Source of the DNA: Gilliamella sp. App6-5
GTDB taxonomy: Bacteria; Pseudomonadota; Gammaproteobacteria; Enterobacterales; Orbaceae
Assembly (NCBI RefSeq): GCF_001690525.1
Contig: NZ_LZGT01000047.1
Span: 1-49,435, forward strand
Direction: 5' to 3'
DNA length: 49,435 nucleotides
Position 1 is the first letter of the stretch; every line of letters starts with the position of its first letter. Made by a program: the position numbers and the translations under genes. Below, in pieces: positions 19,094 to 29,917 of this stretch. The notes below the pieces were generated by a model, which had not been told where the DNA came from, did no database searches, and saw only the letters and a program-made list of their open reading frames with translations.

Positions 19094-21414
19094 AGATAGC
19101 GTTAATTGGTAACCCTAATAGTGGTAAGACAACGTTATTTAATATACTAACGGGTTCAAAACAGCGAGTAGGGAACTGGCCGGGCGTGACTGTTGAACGT
19201 AAAACCGGTATGTTCACTTATCATCATACACAATATGAAGTTATCGATTTGCCTGGTACGTATTCAATTGAGCCTGATCTGCTTAGTGTTTCGCAAGATG
19301 AGCTTATTGCGCGCCAATTCGTGCTGTCCGAAAGTGAATGCGTGATTATTAATATTATTGATGCAACTAATTTGCAACGTAGTTTGTATTTAACTTGTCA
19401 GTTGATTGATTTACAAGTACCGATGATTGTTGTGTTAAATATGAGCGATGCAGTTAAAGCCATGGGCGAACAGATTAATGTTGATCTGTTGTCAACGTTG
19501 CTCGGTTGTCCTGTGGTGGCAATATCATCTCGTCAAAAAACCGGTTTGCAGGGCTTTTATCAACAAATCGAAAACATGGTAATGCATCCATATGCAGCTC
19601 AACCATCGATTGATCTGCTTGGCGATGATCAGCAAGCGGTGATTCACCATTATATTTGCGATCTGCCTGAAGATAGTGTTGTGCGCCAATTAAATCGCTG
19701 GCAATTGATAGATGCCTTATTAGATGAATCGCGCTATCACTTATCACAACGTGAAACCAAAATGTTAGCGGACTGCCGCTTGTCGCTTGCAAAGTGGTGT
19801 GATAATGAAATCGATGTGGCACTTGCTAGCGCTCGTTATGACACGATTGATGTAATTTGTAAGGAAGTCATTGAAAAACCGCGCGAGCTTAGCGGTCGCT
19901 TTTCTGAAATTCTCGATAATATTACCTTGGGGCGCATTACTGGAATCCCGTTCTTTTTGTTAGCTATGTATGCCATGTTTATGGTGGCGATTAATTTTGG
20001 TGCGGTGTTTATTGATTTTTTTGATGTGCTTTGTGGCACTATTTTTGTTAATGGCACAACCGAGCTACTTCATGCCATCAATGCTCCAAATTGGATTACA
20101 GCTATTTTAGCCAATGGTATTGGTCGTGGCATTCAAACTGTTTCAACATTTATTCCTGTTATTGGGGCGATGTTTTTTTGTTTGTCGTTTCTAGAGGATT
20201 CTGGTTATTTGGCACGTGCCGCAATGGTAATCGATCGGCTGATGCGCAGTATCGGGTTGCCGGGTAAAGCGTTTGTGCCAATGCTAGTGGGGTTTGGCTG
20301 CGGTGTGCCAGCCATTATGGGCACGCGAACGCTTGAAAGTACACGTGATCGCATTATGTCCATTTGTATGATCCCTTTTATGTCATGTGGAGCAAGGTTG
20401 CCGGTTTATGCATTATTTGCGGTGATATTCTTCCCTAAAAACTCCTCTATAGTGGTGTTTGCTTTATATTTGCTAGGCATTGCAGTGGCAATGGTGACGG
20501 GATTTGTGCTCAAATTCACTTTATTAAAAGGTTCGCTCACACCATTTATTATGGAAATGCCTGTGTATCGTATTCCGACTTTACGCAGCCTGCTTAGTTT
20601 GACTTGGCAGCGCTTAACGTCGTTTATTTTTAGAGCAGGTAAAGCCATTGTGTTGATGGTAACGGTATTAAGTGTGCTTAACTCATGGGGAAGTGATGGT
20701 TCGTTTAAGCAAGAAAGTTCACAAAACTCTATGCTTTCTGTTGTTAGTCAAAAAATCACTCCTGCATTTGCACCGATGGGGATTAAACACGATAATTGGC
20801 CAGCAACAGTTGGTATTTTTACTGGTATTTTTGCTAAAGAATCGGTAATTGCAACACTCAATTCGCTTTATTCTATCGATGATGATAACGAGCAAGACGA
20901 ACCATTTAGTTTGTCACAAGGGATTTTAGAGGCGCTAGCAACCATTCCAAAAAATCTGGCAAGTTTGTCGAATGCTGTTTTAGATCCATTAGGATTTAAT
21001 ACTGCTTCACAAGATATGGATTCACTACAGACTGATTTAGAGGTGGATTCGACAACAATTTCACAAATTAAAAATGGGTTTAGTTCACCTTCAGCTGCGA
21101 TGAGTTATTTAATTTTTATTTTACTTTATACTCCTTGCGCTGCGGCGTTGGGTGCAGTTTATCGCGAAGCTGGGTTTAAGTGGATGGTGTTTGTGGCAAT
21201 TTGGACTTTTACCGTTGCGTGGCTTACGGCAACCATTTATTATCAATTTACGTTGCTTGGGCATTCGCCTGTAGCCGTTTGGTGGCTGTTTGGGTGCAGT
21301 GCATTTATTACTATAGTGGTACTGTTTATGCGTACTTTAGGGCGATATTCGTCTTTTAATCAATCAACAGCGCCAAATTCATCCCACTGTAAAAAATCAT
21401 CGTGCTGCCAGTAA
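19090..21414 (+). CDS. feoB: ferrous iron transporter FeoB
   Basis: The main Fe2+ permease of the inner membrane, 774 residues. The N-terminal GTPase domain shows G1 GNPNSGKTTLFN, G3 DLPGTYS and G4 NMSD. Two Gate-motif membrane regions follow, with the conserved cysteine segments PMLVGFGCGVPAIMGTRTLES and MIPFMSCGARLPVYALF, and a C-terminal HCKKSSCCQ tail, which is cysteine-rich as in other FeoB proteins. Translation starts at GTG, overlapping feoA. It is followed by feoC. Confidence 0.98.
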   Translation: MKIALIGNPNSGKTTLFNILTGSKQRVGNWPGVTVERKTGMFTYHHTQYEVIDLPGTYSIEPDLLSVSQDELIARQFVLSESECVIINIIDATNLQRSLYLTCQLIDLQVPMIVVLNMSDAVKAMGEQINVDLLSTLLGCPVVAISSRQKTGLQGFYQQIENMVMHPYAAQPSIDLLGDDQQAVIHHYICDLPEDSVVRQLNRWQLIDALLDESRYHLSQRETKMLADCRLSLAKWCDNEIDVALASARYDTIDVICKEVIEKPRELSGRFSEILDNITLGRITGIPFFLLAMYAMFMVAINFGAVFIDFFDVLCGTIFVNGTTELLHAINAPNWITAILANGIGRGIQTVSTFIPVIGAMFFCLSFLEDSGYLARAAMVIDRLMRSIGLPGKAFVPMLVGFGCGVPAIMGTRTLESTRDRIMSICMIPFMSCGARLPVYALFAVIFFPKNSSIVVFALYLLGIAVAMVTGFVLKFTLLKGSLTPFIMEMPVYRIPTLRSLLSLTWQRLTSFIFRAGKAIVLMVTVLSVLNSWGSDGSFKQESSQNSMLSVVSQKITPAFAPMGIKHDNWPATVGIFTGIFAKESVIATLNSLYSIDDDNEQDEPFSLSQGILEALATIPKNLASLSNAVLDPLGFNTASQDMDSLQTDLEVDSTTISQIKNGFSSPSAAMSYLIFILLYTPCAAALGAVYREAGFKWMVFVAIWTFTVAWLTATIYYQFTLLGHSPVAVWWLFGCSAFITIVVLFMRTLGRYSSFNQSTAPNSSHCKKSSCCQ

Positions 21415-21457
21415 ATAAATGGCTGGCTAATTTGTAAAATATAAATAGAGGAAAAGT

Positions 21458-21514
21458 ATGCAGGGATCACCCTGCAACTTTGGTTATGGCTATGTTAATA
21501 ACATCAATTCGTGA
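21458..21514 (+). CDS. candidate 18-aa ORF at the feoB-feoC junction
   Basis: ATG 21458 has the best ribosome-binding site in the junction (AGAGGA, about 5 nt upstream). It encodes MQGSPCNFGYGYVNNINS and stops inside feoC in another frame. A perfect GCAGGG-ATCA-CCCTGC hairpin (21460-21475) lies within it. It may couple or limit feoC translation, or it may show that the feoC start region carries an indel. Confidence 0.35.
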   Translation: MQGSPCNFGYGYVNNINS

Positions 21515-21728
21515 TTATGTACAATTAAAAGGTCGTGCACCATTGCAAGATATTGCCAGACACTTTCACCTACCTGAAAGCGCAACTGAGCAGATGTTAC
21601 GTTTTTGGATCAGGAAAGGGGTGATAAAGTTAATAGCGCAAGATCGACCATTGTCTTGCCAAGCTAAACAGTGCCGTTCTTGTACCAGTTGTGATTTAAC
21701 CAGTCAACTTGAATATGTTTGGGCTTAA
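21486..21728 (+). CDS. feoC: FeoC-like transcriptional regulator
   Basis: A small winged-helix protein of about 80 residues, with a C-terminal cysteine cluster CQAKQCRSCTSC matching the iron-sulfur-type loop of FeoC. The N-terminal half reads SIRDYVQLKGRAPLQDIARHF, a wing-helix typical of FeoC. In enterobacteria FeoC stabilises or regulates FeoB. Start candidates are TTG 21480, ATG 21486 and ATG 21492; none has a good ribosome-binding site. The junction hairpin and small ORF just upstream may explain how it is translated. Confidence 0.88.
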   Translation: MAMLITSIRDYVQLKGRAPLQDIARHFHLPESATEQMLRFWIRKGVIKLIAQDRPLSCQAKQCRSCTSCDLTSQLEYVWA

Positions 21729-22054
21729 TTCAATTAAATGATGATTTAGCGGATTTTTAAATCTGCAAATTTTTTTGTTAAACATTTGTCGATTTAAAGA
21801 ACGATTAATGCAAATTAATCCTAATTTGATTTTGTGATTTAATTCACATAATTGAATTTATTTATACGATAAAAATAGTAAACTTGACTAATATTAATTA
21901 GTGATAAAGCCTGATTCCACCTTTTTTGTCCGCATTTTGCGGTGTTTTTTGCCGATAATAAAGATGAATCTTCAGCCAATGACAATGTCGTTTTATTATT
22001 GAATAAATGTTATTATACTTCCATTATAATAACACGCTGTATGAGGATAAAAGT
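21729..22054. other. feoC-tal intergenic region
   Basis: Contains a small hairpin CCGCA-TTT-TGCGG (21930-21942) followed by TGTTTTTT, a weak terminator for feoABC. The remainder is AT-rich and presumably holds the tal promoter. No gene is seen. Confidence 0.5.
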
Positions 22055-23005
22055 ATGAGTCAATTAGATGAGTTTAAAAAATTAACTGTGGTGGTAGCTG
22101 ATACGGGTGATATCGATTCGATTAAGCAGTTTTCCCCCGAAGATGCAACAACGAATCCCTCTCTTGTTTTGAAAGCAGCTCAACTTCCTCAATATCGCAA
22201 TTTAATTGATTCTGCAGTGCAAACCGCTAAAAAGTTAGGTGGTAGTAAAGAACAGCAGTTAGTTAATGCGTGTGATCAAGTTGCTGTAAATATTGGTGCT
22301 GAGATTTTAAAAACTGTTCCAGGGCGGATTTCGACCGAAGTCGATGCGCGTTTGTCCTTTGATAAACAAGGTTGTATTGAAAAAGCGCGTAAAATCATTG
22401 CACTTTATCAAGAAAAGGGCATTGATAAGTCTCGTATTTTAATTAAAATTGCGTCAACGTGGGAAGGCATTAAAGCGGCTGAAGTGCTCGAAAAAGAAGG
22501 TATTAACTGTAATTTAACGTTATTGTTTTCGTTCGCACAAGCGCGTGCATGTGCAGAAGTCAATGCCTTTTTAATTTCACCTTTTGTAGGGCGTATTTAC
22601 GATTGGTATCAAGCTAAAAAACCGATCGATCCTTATGTGGCTGATGAAGATCCGGGCGTTGTTTCTGTGCGTAATATTTTTAATTATTATAAACAGCATG
22701 GTTATAAAACTATTGTCATGGGTGCAAGCTTCCGTAAAGTCGATCAAATCTTGGCGTTAGCAGGTTGTGATAGGTTAACTATTTCGCCTAATTTACTTGC
22801 CGAAATGCAACAATCAAATGCGCCTGTTGTGCAAAAACTCAATCCAAATCAAGCTGTGGTTGCTCGCCCTGCGCCAATGACCGAAGCTGAATTTAGATGG
22901 CAACATAATAGTGATGCTATGGCAGTTGAAAAATTAGCCGAAGGCATTCGCGCATTTGCCGTTGATCAAGGAAGATTAGAAGATATGATTGGTGCACTGC
23001 TATAA
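22055..23005 (+). CDS. tal: transaldolase
   Basis: Non-oxidative pentose phosphate enzyme that moves a dihydroxyacetone unit between sugar phosphates. It has 316 residues when started at ATG 22055, with GAGGA 7 nt upstream. Family motifs are visible: [13 protein letters not shown] near the N-terminus, the Schiff-base lysine in [12 protein letters not shown] (Lys131), [15 protein letters not shown] and [11 protein letters not shown]. It is directly followed by tkt, separated by a terminator-like hairpin. Confidence 0.97.
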   Translation: MSQLDEFKKLTVVVADTGDIDSIKQFSPEDATTNPSLVLKAAQLPQYRNLIDSAVQTAKKLGGSKEQQLVNACDQVAVNIGAEILKTVPGRISTEVDARLSFDKQGCIEKARKIIALYQEKGIDKSRILIKIASTWEGIKAAEVLEKEGINCNLTLLFSFAQARACAEVNAFLISPFVGRIYDWYQAKKPIDPYVADEDPGVVSVRNIFNYYKQHGYKTIVMGASFRKVDQILALAGCDRLTISPNLLAEMQQSNAPVVQKLNPNQAVVARPAPMTEAEFRWQHNSDAMAVEKLAEGIRAFAVDQGRLEDMIGALL

Positions 23006-23021
23006 TCATTTGCACATGATA

Positions 23022-23037
23022 GGGGAGTTAGCTCCCC
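23022..23037 (+). terminator. hairpin between tal and tkt
   Basis: GGGGAG-TTAG-CTCCCC followed by ATTTTTAT, 17 nt after the tal stop. It would reduce read-through from tal into tkt. Confidence 0.75.
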
Positions 23038-23143
23038 ATTTTTATACTAAATTTTGTTAATTTAACTAACTATTTTGCAAGTGATATCAACCTTGCAGGC
23101 ATTAACAAATTTTCACTCAAAAAATTTTTTTGGAGATTATAAT

Positions 23144-25150
23144 ATGAATGCAACCACACTATCTCACCGCGATCTGGCGAATGCGATAAGGGCATTGAGC
23201 ATGGATGGCGTACAGAAAGCAAAATCAGGGCACCCTGGAGCGCCTATGGGTATGGCGGATATGGCTGAAGTGCTTTGGCGTGGCTTTTTAAAACATAATC
23301 CAAACAACCCTAAATGGGCCGATCGCGATCGTTTTATTTTATCAAATGGTCATGCTTCTATGTTGATCTATAGTTTATTACATTTAACTGGTTATGACGT
23401 GACCATTGATGATCTAAAAAACTTTCGTCAGTTGCATTCAAAAACCGCAGGACACCCTGAATATGGTTATGTGCCGGGTGTTGAAACAACAACCGGACCA
23501 CTAGGTCAAGGTATTGCTAATGCCGTTGGTATGGCTATTGCCGAAAGAACGTTAGCTGCACAATTTAATAAACCTGATCATACTATTGTTGATCACCATA
23601 CTTATGTGTTTATGGGTGATGGTTGTATGATGGAGGGGATTTCACACGAAGTGTGTTCGTTAGCAGGTACTCTTAAATTAGGTAAACTTATTGCGTTTTA
23701 TGATGATAATGGTATTTCAATCGATGGTGAAGTCGAAGGTTGGTTTACTGATGATACCGCAAAACGTTTTGAAGCTTACGGCTGGCATGTTATCCGTAGT
23801 ATTGATGGTCATGATGCTAAAGCGTTAAAAGAAGCCATCGAGCAAGCGCAGGCGGTAACCGATAAACCATCATTATTAATGTGTAAAACGGTGATTGGTT
23901 TTGGATCGCCAAATAAAGCCGGTAGCCATGAAAGCCATGGTGCACCATTAGGCGATGCCGAAATTGAAGCAACACGTAAGGCTCTTGGTTGGAATTATCC
24001 TGCTTTTGAAATTCCTAAAGACTATTATGATGCTTGGGATGCCAAAGCTAAAGGTAGGCAGCTTGAAGATGAATGGAATGTTCGTTTTGATGCTTATGCT
24101 AAGGCCTATCCTGAATTAGCTCAAGAATTTAAGCGTCGTGTTAATGGTGATTTGCCAGCAAACTGGTCACAAATTGCTAATGATGTGGTAAATAAACTAC
24201 AAGCAAACCCAGCAACAATTGCAACTCGTAAAGCATCACAAAATGCTATTGAAGCTTTTGCCCCTGCTTTACCTGAGTTTTTAGGCGGTTCGGCTGATTT
24301 AGCGCCAAGTAATTTAACCATGTGGTCAGGATCTAAAGAGATCTTAGCTAATGCGGATGGTAATTATATCCATTATGGTGTGCGTGAGTTCGGTATGTCC
24401 GCTATTATGAATGGTATAGCATTACATGGTGGATTTATTCCTTATGGTGCGACATTTTTAATGTTTATGGAATATGCACGTAATGCTATTCGGATGGCGG
24501 CATTAATGAAGATTCGTGCTTTATTTGTTTATACTCATGATTCAATTGGCTTAGGTGAAGATGGGCCAACGCATCAACCTGTTGAACAAATGGCAAGCTT
24601 ACGTGTTACGCCAAATGTGAGTACTTGGCGACCATGCGATCAAGTCGAATCAGCTATTGCTTGGCAATATGCGATAGAGCGTAAAGACGGTCCCACAGCG
24701 TTGATTTTTTCACGACAAAATCTTAAACAGCAAGATCGCACTGCTCATCAATTAGCTGATGTGTATCGCGGTGGTTATATCTTAAATGATTGCACAGGTA
24801 CACCTGAATTAATTATTATTGCGACGGGTTCAGAAGTTGAGCTTGCCGTTGAAGCTTATCAGCAATTGACTCAAGCAGGTAAAAAAGTGCGGGTGGTGTC
24901 AATGCCATCAACTGATGCGTTTGATAAACAAGATCAGGCGTATAAAGAGTCAGTATTGCCATCGTCAGTAACAGCTCGCCTTGCCATTGAAGCAGGTATT
25001 AGCGATTATTGGTATAAATATGTTGGTCTTAGTGGCAAAGTAATTGGAATGACCAGCTTTGGCGAATCAGGCCCAGCAGATCAACTGTTTAAAGAGTTTG
25101 GCTTTACTGTTGAAAATGTACTTGCGCAAGCAAATAGCTTGTTGAAATAG
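23144..25150 (+). CDS. tkt: transketolase
   Basis: Thiamine-diphosphate enzyme that transfers two-carbon ketol units in the pentose phosphate pathway, 668 residues. ATG 23144 has GGAG about 9 nt upstream, and the conserved N-terminus begins just after it ([28 protein letters not shown]). The ThDP-binding motif begins [12 protein letters not shown], and the second half contains the pyrimidine-domain stretch [18 protein letters not shown]. With tal it forms the full non-oxidative branch, likely important for pentose use. Confidence 0.98.
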   Translation: MNATTLSHRDLANAIRALSMDGVQKAKSGHPGAPMGMADMAEVLWRGFLKHNPNNPKWADRDRFILSNGHASMLIYSLLHLTGYDVTIDDLKNFRQLHSKTAGHPEYGYVPGVETTTGPLGQGIANAVGMAIAERTLAAQFNKPDHTIVDHHTYVFMGDGCMMEGISHEVCSLAGTLKLGKLIAFYDDNGISIDGEVEGWFTDDTAKRFEAYGWHVIRSIDGHDAKALKEAIEQAQAVTDKPSLLMCKTVIGFGSPNKAGSHESHGAPLGDAEIEATRKALGWNYPAFEIPKDYYDAWDAKAKGRQLEDEWNVRFDAYAKAYPELAQEFKRRVNGDLPANWSQIANDVVNKLQANPATIATRKASQNAIEAFAPALPEFLGGSADLAPSNLTMWSGSKEILANADGNYIHYGVREFGMSAIMNGIALHGGFIPYGATFLMFMEYARNAIRMAALMKIRALFVYTHDSIGLGEDGPTHQPVEQMASLRVTPNVSTWRPCDQVESAIAWQYAIERKDGPTALIFSRQNLKQQDRTAHQLADVYRGGYILNDCTGTPELIIIATGSEVELAVEAYQQLTQAGKKVRVVSMPSTDAFDKQDQAYKESVLPSSVTARLAIEAGISDYWYKYVGLSGKVIGMTSFGESGPADQLFKEFGFTVENVLAQANSLLK

Positions 25151-25164
25151 TTATTTATTACATT

Positions 25165-25206
25165 AAAAAACGCCATCAGCGAAAGTGTTGATGGTGTTTT
25201 TTTGTT
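25165..25206. terminator. bidirectional terminator
   Basis: ACGCCATCA pairs with TGATGGTGT (one G-U), with an A-run before and a T-run after. It is shared by convergent tkt and the minus-strand transferase gene. Confidence 0.85.
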
Positions 25207-25221
25207 TTTTTATAATGGGTA

Positions 25222-26796
25222 TTAATTAAAAGGATTTGGATCCTTTTTTAATTTATTAAATGGAAATAGTTTATTTGTTGTCCATTTTTTTATTTTTATA
25301 TTATCTTGCTCTGGTATTTCTAGTAACTCATTTTGCATATAATCATGTTTTACCTCTAATTTAATTCCCATCCAATGACTTAATAAATAAACTAGTTGGA
25401 ATCCCGATATTTGTTTATTAATTTTTTGTTGAGGTGATTTATCTGAATCAAAAAAGATAAATGGAACCCGATAACTTTCTTGATAGTCTGAATTGTGTCT
25501 TAAGTCATTATATTGGTCTGTATGCGCAAGTCCATGATCGGCAAAGTAAACGAGTGAATAGTCTTGCTTGTATTTTTCTAACTTATCGATCGTTTGTGTA
25601 ATAAGATCATCCGTTTCTTTGATGCTACTAACATAACATGATATGTTTTTATTATTCAGATCAAATTGTACTTCAAATTCTAATCGCTTACAAAAGTGGG
25701 GATGAGAGCCTATTAGATGCATAACAATAAGTTTTGGTTGGTTACTGTTTTTTAATAAAATATTGTCTAATTCAGGTAATAATAAGGTATCATGTTTTCC
25801 TCTTGATGATTTGCCATTATATTCCCCTTTTTTGGTATAAAACGAATGCTTTGCATAAGAGGCAATTCGTGGCACAGTAATCTCCATTTTTCCTAATCTT
25901 CCTTGATTTGAAAGCCAATAAGTTTCAAATCCTGCATCATTAGCAATACTTATAATATTATTACTTAATAGTGCATTAACTTCTTTGTCATCTGAAAAAA
26001 TCGATTGGCTAATGAGGTGTGGGATTGATGCTTGAGTATTTGGGGCGGGCGCAATTAATCCATCCCAAATAACATTGGCATGGGTGCGGGTAAATGGTGT
26101 ATTGTCATATTTAAAACCATAAGCACTCATATAGTCTTTCCGAACGCTTTCACCAATGATAATAACATAGGTTTTATGCTTTGGGTTAACCGACACAATT
26201 GGTATGCTATTGGATTGTTCAATCTGTTTAAGTTGTTGTTCTTTTTCGGTTAAATATAGTTTACTACTTTCATTAAACCCAATGCAGAACTCTAAAATAG
26301 GATATTTGATATTACTAAAAAAAGAATAAACTATTGAACTGAAAGTGTTTGGGCGATACTGGGCAATTATTTTTATCGGCTTATAACAACTTAATCCTAA
26401 TACAAAAATAATTAAATATTGGTTGTTTATTTTTGGAAACGGAAACTTTTTAAATAAGATAATAAAAAATACCGCCAAGAATAGCGAAACAAAATAGAAA
26501 TAACTAGGCAGTTGTGAACAAAACTCTGTCATTTCATCGATATCTGTTTCTGCAATAGAACTAATCACGGCAACATTGGGTGAACCATAATAAAATCCTA
26601 CTGGTAAATAGAGTGCTGCTATGACAAACCATATGCCAAAAAAGATTCGGAAAAAAGTAAATCGCGCTAAAAAGATAAGAGAAAAGTAAGTTAGAAATAT
26701 GCGGTCAAATCTTTGAGGGAAACCTAATAAATAAACCAACAGAATAGAAAGACAAATACACACGCCGTGCGAAAATAGATTTTCTTTTTTTATCAT
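25222..26796 (-). CDS. phosphoethanolamine transferase-like membrane sulfatase-fold enzyme
   Basis: A 524-residue protein with about four or five N-terminal membrane helices (residues about 10-160) and a periplasmic sulfatase-fold domain. The nucleophile region reads TYVIIIGESVRKDYMSAYGF, and the metal site VYFADHGLAHTD lies near 420. Such enzymes add phosphoethanolamine to lipid A, core sugars or osmoregulated glucans. The GES in place of the common GET would make the nucleophile a serine; the overall pattern is nearer to the OpgE/YbiP branch than to EptA, as far as I can judge. Several cysteines in the domain fit disulfides. The ribosome-binding site is weak. Confidence 0.8.
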   Translation of the reverse strand: MIKKENLFSHGVCICLSILLVYLLGFPQRFDRIFLTYFSLIFLARFTFFRIFFGIWFVIAALYLPVGFYYGSPNVAVISSIAETDIDEMTEFCSQLPSYFYFVSLFLAVFFIILFKKFPFPKINNQYLIIFVLGLSCYKPIKIIAQYRPNTFSSIVYSFFSNIKYPILEFCIGFNESSKLYLTEKEQQLKQIEQSNSIPIVSVNPKHKTYVIIIGESVRKDYMSAYGFKYDNTPFTRTHANVIWDGLIAPAPNTQASIPHLISQSIFSDDKEVNALLSNNIISIANDAGFETYWLSNQGRLGKMEITVPRIASYAKHSFYTKKGEYNGKSSRGKHDTLLLPELDNILLKNSNQPKLIVMHLIGSHPHFCKRLEFEVQFDLNNKNISCYVSSIKETDDLITQTIDKLEKYKQDYSLVYFADHGLAHTDQYNDLRHNSDYQESYRVPFIFFDSDKSPQQKINKQISGFQLVYLLSHWMGIKLEVKHDYMQNELLEIPEQDNIKIKKWTTNKLFPFNKLKKDPNPFN

Positions 26797-27198
26797 AACA
26801 GTAACTATATTAATAATATCAATTTTTGGATGTAAAGATTATAGATTCATTCAAATTTTTAGCAATATTTTTTATTTAATCGAATGAATAATCAGATATC
26901 TTAATTTGCGTATTAATAAATGTTAATTTAATAGAAATATCATTGGACAAGTTTATGTTTATTTTAGTGAGAAACTTGTTTGAGGGATGGATAACGACGA
27001 TGAGAAAGCAAAGAAGTTCCTTTATTGGGTGGTTTGCTATCTTGGACTAATGCTCGAATTTCAGCTGGAACAGCTGATCGCCCATAATTATTGAAGAATT
27101 AACCTATTTTCATTTAACTATTGAATATTCAATAATTGATTTTTAATAAAAACGTGGTTAATCCTTCTTATTTTATTAAATATCTTATATAACTAATA
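26797..27198. other. intergenic region, mostly empty
   Basis: Apart from the fragment at 26964-27098 this stretch holds only AT-rich sequence. A plus-strand 35-codon frame starts with ATG near 26990 and overlaps the fragment antisense; I consider it its shadow. Confidence 0.4.
26964..27098 (-). pseudogene. C-terminal gene fragment, unknown family
   Basis: The minus strand is open for 44 codons to a TAA at 26964-26966. The translation looks protein-like (NYGRSAVPAEIRALVQDSK, then GTSLLSHRRYPSLKQ) and has no start codon. It is cut on its upstream side by AT-rich sequence with stops. I interpret it as the tail of a lost gene; I cannot name the family. Confidence 0.4.
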
Positions 27199-28587
27199 TT
27201 ATCTTGATGCGCGTTCTAAAATAACTTCAACTGCTTGTTTTTGGATGTAGATCATCCTAGCTATTAATAGTAATGCTGCAACGGCAAGTCCTAATATGAT
27301 GCCTATCCAAAATCCAGCCGCGCCAATTGGCTCTATGATTAGGTCAGTTAATCCTAGAATATAGCCAACAGGTAATCCGACTACCCAATAAGAAAGTAGC
27401 GTGATAAAAAAGATGCTTTGAGTATCTTTGTAACCTCGTAGTACATTACTTGCCACAACTTGTAAATAATCTGATGCTTGATAAATTGCCAGTAATATAA
27501 TGAGCTGCATACAAATAGCCATAACGGCTGTTTCTTTGGTAAATAGCGCTACAATCGGTGCTTTAAAAATAACTAAAATTAGCGCAACAATTATCGCCAT
27601 GCTAAGTGATATGGCTAAACTAATATAAGCAGTTTGTTTGGCTAAAGCTGGTTTTTTTTTGCCCAGCAAATAACCAACTCGAATACTGGTTGCAACACCA
27701 AGAGATAATGGAATAGCAAAGGTTAAGCTACTAATAGTAAATATAATTTGATGTGCAGCAACGGTTATTTGACCTAAAGGGGCAATTAATAATGCAATCA
27801 CAGCAAATAGGCTCATTTCAAAAAAGTAAGCCAGTGCAAGTGGGGTGCCAAGCATGACAATTTTTTTAATTATATCAAAATCAACTAGTTTAGTGATGGG
27901 GGTTTGACGAATATCGCGTTGGCTTGCGCTAGTGAGTGTATATAAGCGTATTAATATAAACATGAGCCAAAATATGATTGTCGCAGTAATGCCACAGCCT
28001 ACTCCTCCAAAAGCCGGTAAACCTAATTTTCCATAGATTAAAACGTAGTTAATTGGAATGTTGGCAAGAAGGGCAATAAATATGATCACCATTGCTGGTT
28101 TGGTGTTTGATAGACCTTCACATTGATTTCGATAGACCAAAAAGAGTAAGAAAGCAGGTACACCCCACATTATAGCGCGTAAAAATGAAACAGCCACGTT
28201 AACCATTTCAGGATCGATAGGGTGATCAGCTGAGCTTCTTAAATTAATTATTTTGTCGGAATGATATAGAAACAACATCATGAATATTGATAATATTAGC
28301 GCTATTACTACACCTTGACGAGTTTGATTAGCAACTTGATTTCGTTTAGCAGCACCATTTAAGTTTGAGATAATTGGCGTTAACACTGTTAACAAACCTT
28401 GTCCAAATAAAATCGTTGGTAACCAGATTGACACTGCAATAGCCACACCAGATAGAGCTGTTTTGCTATAATTCCCAGCCATAATGGTATCGACAAACGT
28501 GATTGCTGTTTGTGATACTTGAGCAACGAGTACAGGAACTGCTAATTTAACGAGATTTTTTATTTCGTGTTTATAATGTTGTTTCAT
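27199..28587 (-). CDS. MATE-family multidrug efflux transporter (NorM-like)
   Basis: Sodium- or proton-driven exporter of the multidrug and toxic compound extrusion family, 462 residues and twelve hydrophobic segments. The first helix region reads LAVPVLVAQVSQTAITFVDTIMAG, the family signature with its conserved VDT. I prefer ATG 28587, 7 nt after the rimO stop, over an in-frame ATG at 28641 that lies inside rimO. The two genes probably form an operon. Substrates cannot be deduced. Confidence 0.93.
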   Translation of the reverse strand: MKQHYKHEIKNLVKLAVPVLVAQVSQTAITFVDTIMAGNYSKTALSGVAIAVSIWLPTILFGQGLLTVLTPIISNLNGAAKRNQVANQTRQGVVIALILSIFMMLFLYHSDKIINLRSSADHPIDPEMVNVAVSFLRAIMWGVPAFLLFLVYRNQCEGLSNTKPAMVIIFIALLANIPINYVLIYGKLGLPAFGGVGCGITATIIFWLMFILIRLYTLTSASQRDIRQTPITKLVDFDIIKKIVMLGTPLALAYFFEMSLFAVIALLIAPLGQITVAAHQIIFTISSLTFAIPLSLGVATSIRVGYLLGKKKPALAKQTAYISLAISLSMAIIVALILVIFKAPIVALFTKETAVMAICMQLIILLAIYQASDYLQVVASNVLRGYKDTQSIFFITLLSYWVVGLPVGYILGLTDLIIEPIGAAGFWIGIILGLAVAALLLIARMIYIQKQAVEVILERASR

Positions 28588-28594
28588 GGTTTTA

Positions 28595-29917
28595 TTACCG
28601 TTTAACCGTTCCCCATAAGTCGTATTCATCAGAATGTTCAATGTTAACTTGAACTATATCGCCAACGTTGACTTGATTTTCTTCGTTTAAATAAACAACG
28701 CCATCAATTTCAGGGGCATCAGCCATGCTGCGACCTATTGCGCCTTCTTCATCAACTTCATCAATAATGACAGCGAGTGTTTTGCCTATTTTGGCTTGTA
28801 ATTTTTGCGTTGAGATTGTTTGCTGTAATTGCATAAAACGATCAAAACGTTCTTGTTTGAGCGTTTCTGGAATTTGGTTTGCCAGTTCATTCGCCACGGC
28901 ACCTTCTACAGGGCTATATGGGAAACAGCCAACTCGATCTAATTGTGCTTGTGACAAAAAATCAAGCAGTAGTTCAAAATCCTGATCGGTTTCGCCAGGA
29001 TATCCAACTATAAACGTTGAACGTAATGTAATATCTGGGCAGATTTCGCGCCATTTGTGAATACGTTCTAAGGTTCTTTCAATAGATCCGGGGCGTTTCA
29101 TTGATTTTAAAATAGTTGGGCTTGCGTGTTGTAATGGCACATCTAAATAAGGCAAAATTTTACCATCGGCCATTAATGGAATTAGATTATCAACACTTGG
29201 ATAAGGATACATATAATGCAATCTGACCCAAATTCCTAAATTTGCTAGTTGTTCACATAGTGTTTGGATATCCGTTTTTAATGGCATTCCATTCCAGAAA
29301 TTGGTACGGTTTTTGATGTCGATACCGTAAGCCGAAGTATCTTGCGCTATGACCAATAACTCTTTAACTCCACTATCAGCTAGACGTTTAGCTTCATCTA
29401 AAACATTGCCAATTGGTCGGCTGACCATGTCTCCACGCAAAGAGGGAATAATACAGAATGTACAACGGTGATTGCAGCCCTCTGAAATTTTAAGATAAGC
29501 ATAGTGTTTTGGTGTTAATTTAACGCCTTGTTGTGGAATTAAACTCGTATAAGGATCATATGCTGGTTTAGGTGCATATTTATTAACATGACTAAGGACT
29601 GCTTCATAACTATGTGGACCTGATATTTCAAGCACTTTGGGGTGTACTATTCTAATTTGATCTTCTTTGGCTCCAAGGCAGCCAGTGACAATGACTTTAC
29701 CGTTTTCGTTTAGTGCTTCGCCAATTGCTTCAAGTGATTCTTGTACTGCACTGTCAATAAATCCACATGTGTTAACAATGACCAGATCAGCGTTGTCATA
29801 ACTCGGTACCACTTGATACCCTTGTGTGCGTAGTTCAGTTAAAATTCGTTCAGAGTCAACTAAGTTTTTAGGACAGCCAAGGCTTACAAATCCAATTGTA
29901 GGGGGTGACATATTCAT
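28595..29917 (-). CDS. rimO: ribosomal protein S12 methylthiotransferase RimO
   Basis: Radical-SAM enzyme that methylthiolates Asp88 of ribosomal protein S12, 440 residues. The three-domain order is visible: an N-terminal UPF0004 domain with its own cluster cysteines ([20 protein letters not shown]), the radical SAM CxxxCxxC in CNHRCTFC near 150, and a C-terminal TRAM domain. The start MNMSPPT could be either of two ATGs six nt apart. The MATE gene follows at once. Confidence 0.96.
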   Translation of the reverse strand: MNMSPPTIGFVSLGCPKNLVDSERILTELRTQGYQVVPSYDNADLVIVNTCGFIDSAVQESLEAIGEALNENGKVIVTGCLGAKEDQIRIVHPKVLEISGPHSYEAVLSHVNKYAPKPAYDPYTSLIPQQGVKLTPKHYAYLKISEGCNHRCTFCIIPSLRGDMVSRPIGNVLDEAKRLADSGVKELLVIAQDTSAYGIDIKNRTNFWNGMPLKTDIQTLCEQLANLGIWVRLHYMYPYPSVDNLIPLMADGKILPYLDVPLQHASPTILKSMKRPGSIERTLERIHKWREICPDITLRSTFIVGYPGETDQDFELLLDFLSQAQLDRVGCFPYSPVEGAVANELANQIPETLKQERFDRFMQLQQTISTQKLQAKIGKTLAVIIDEVDEEGAIGRSMADAPEIDGVVYLNEENQVNVGDIVQVNIEHSDEYDLWGTVKR

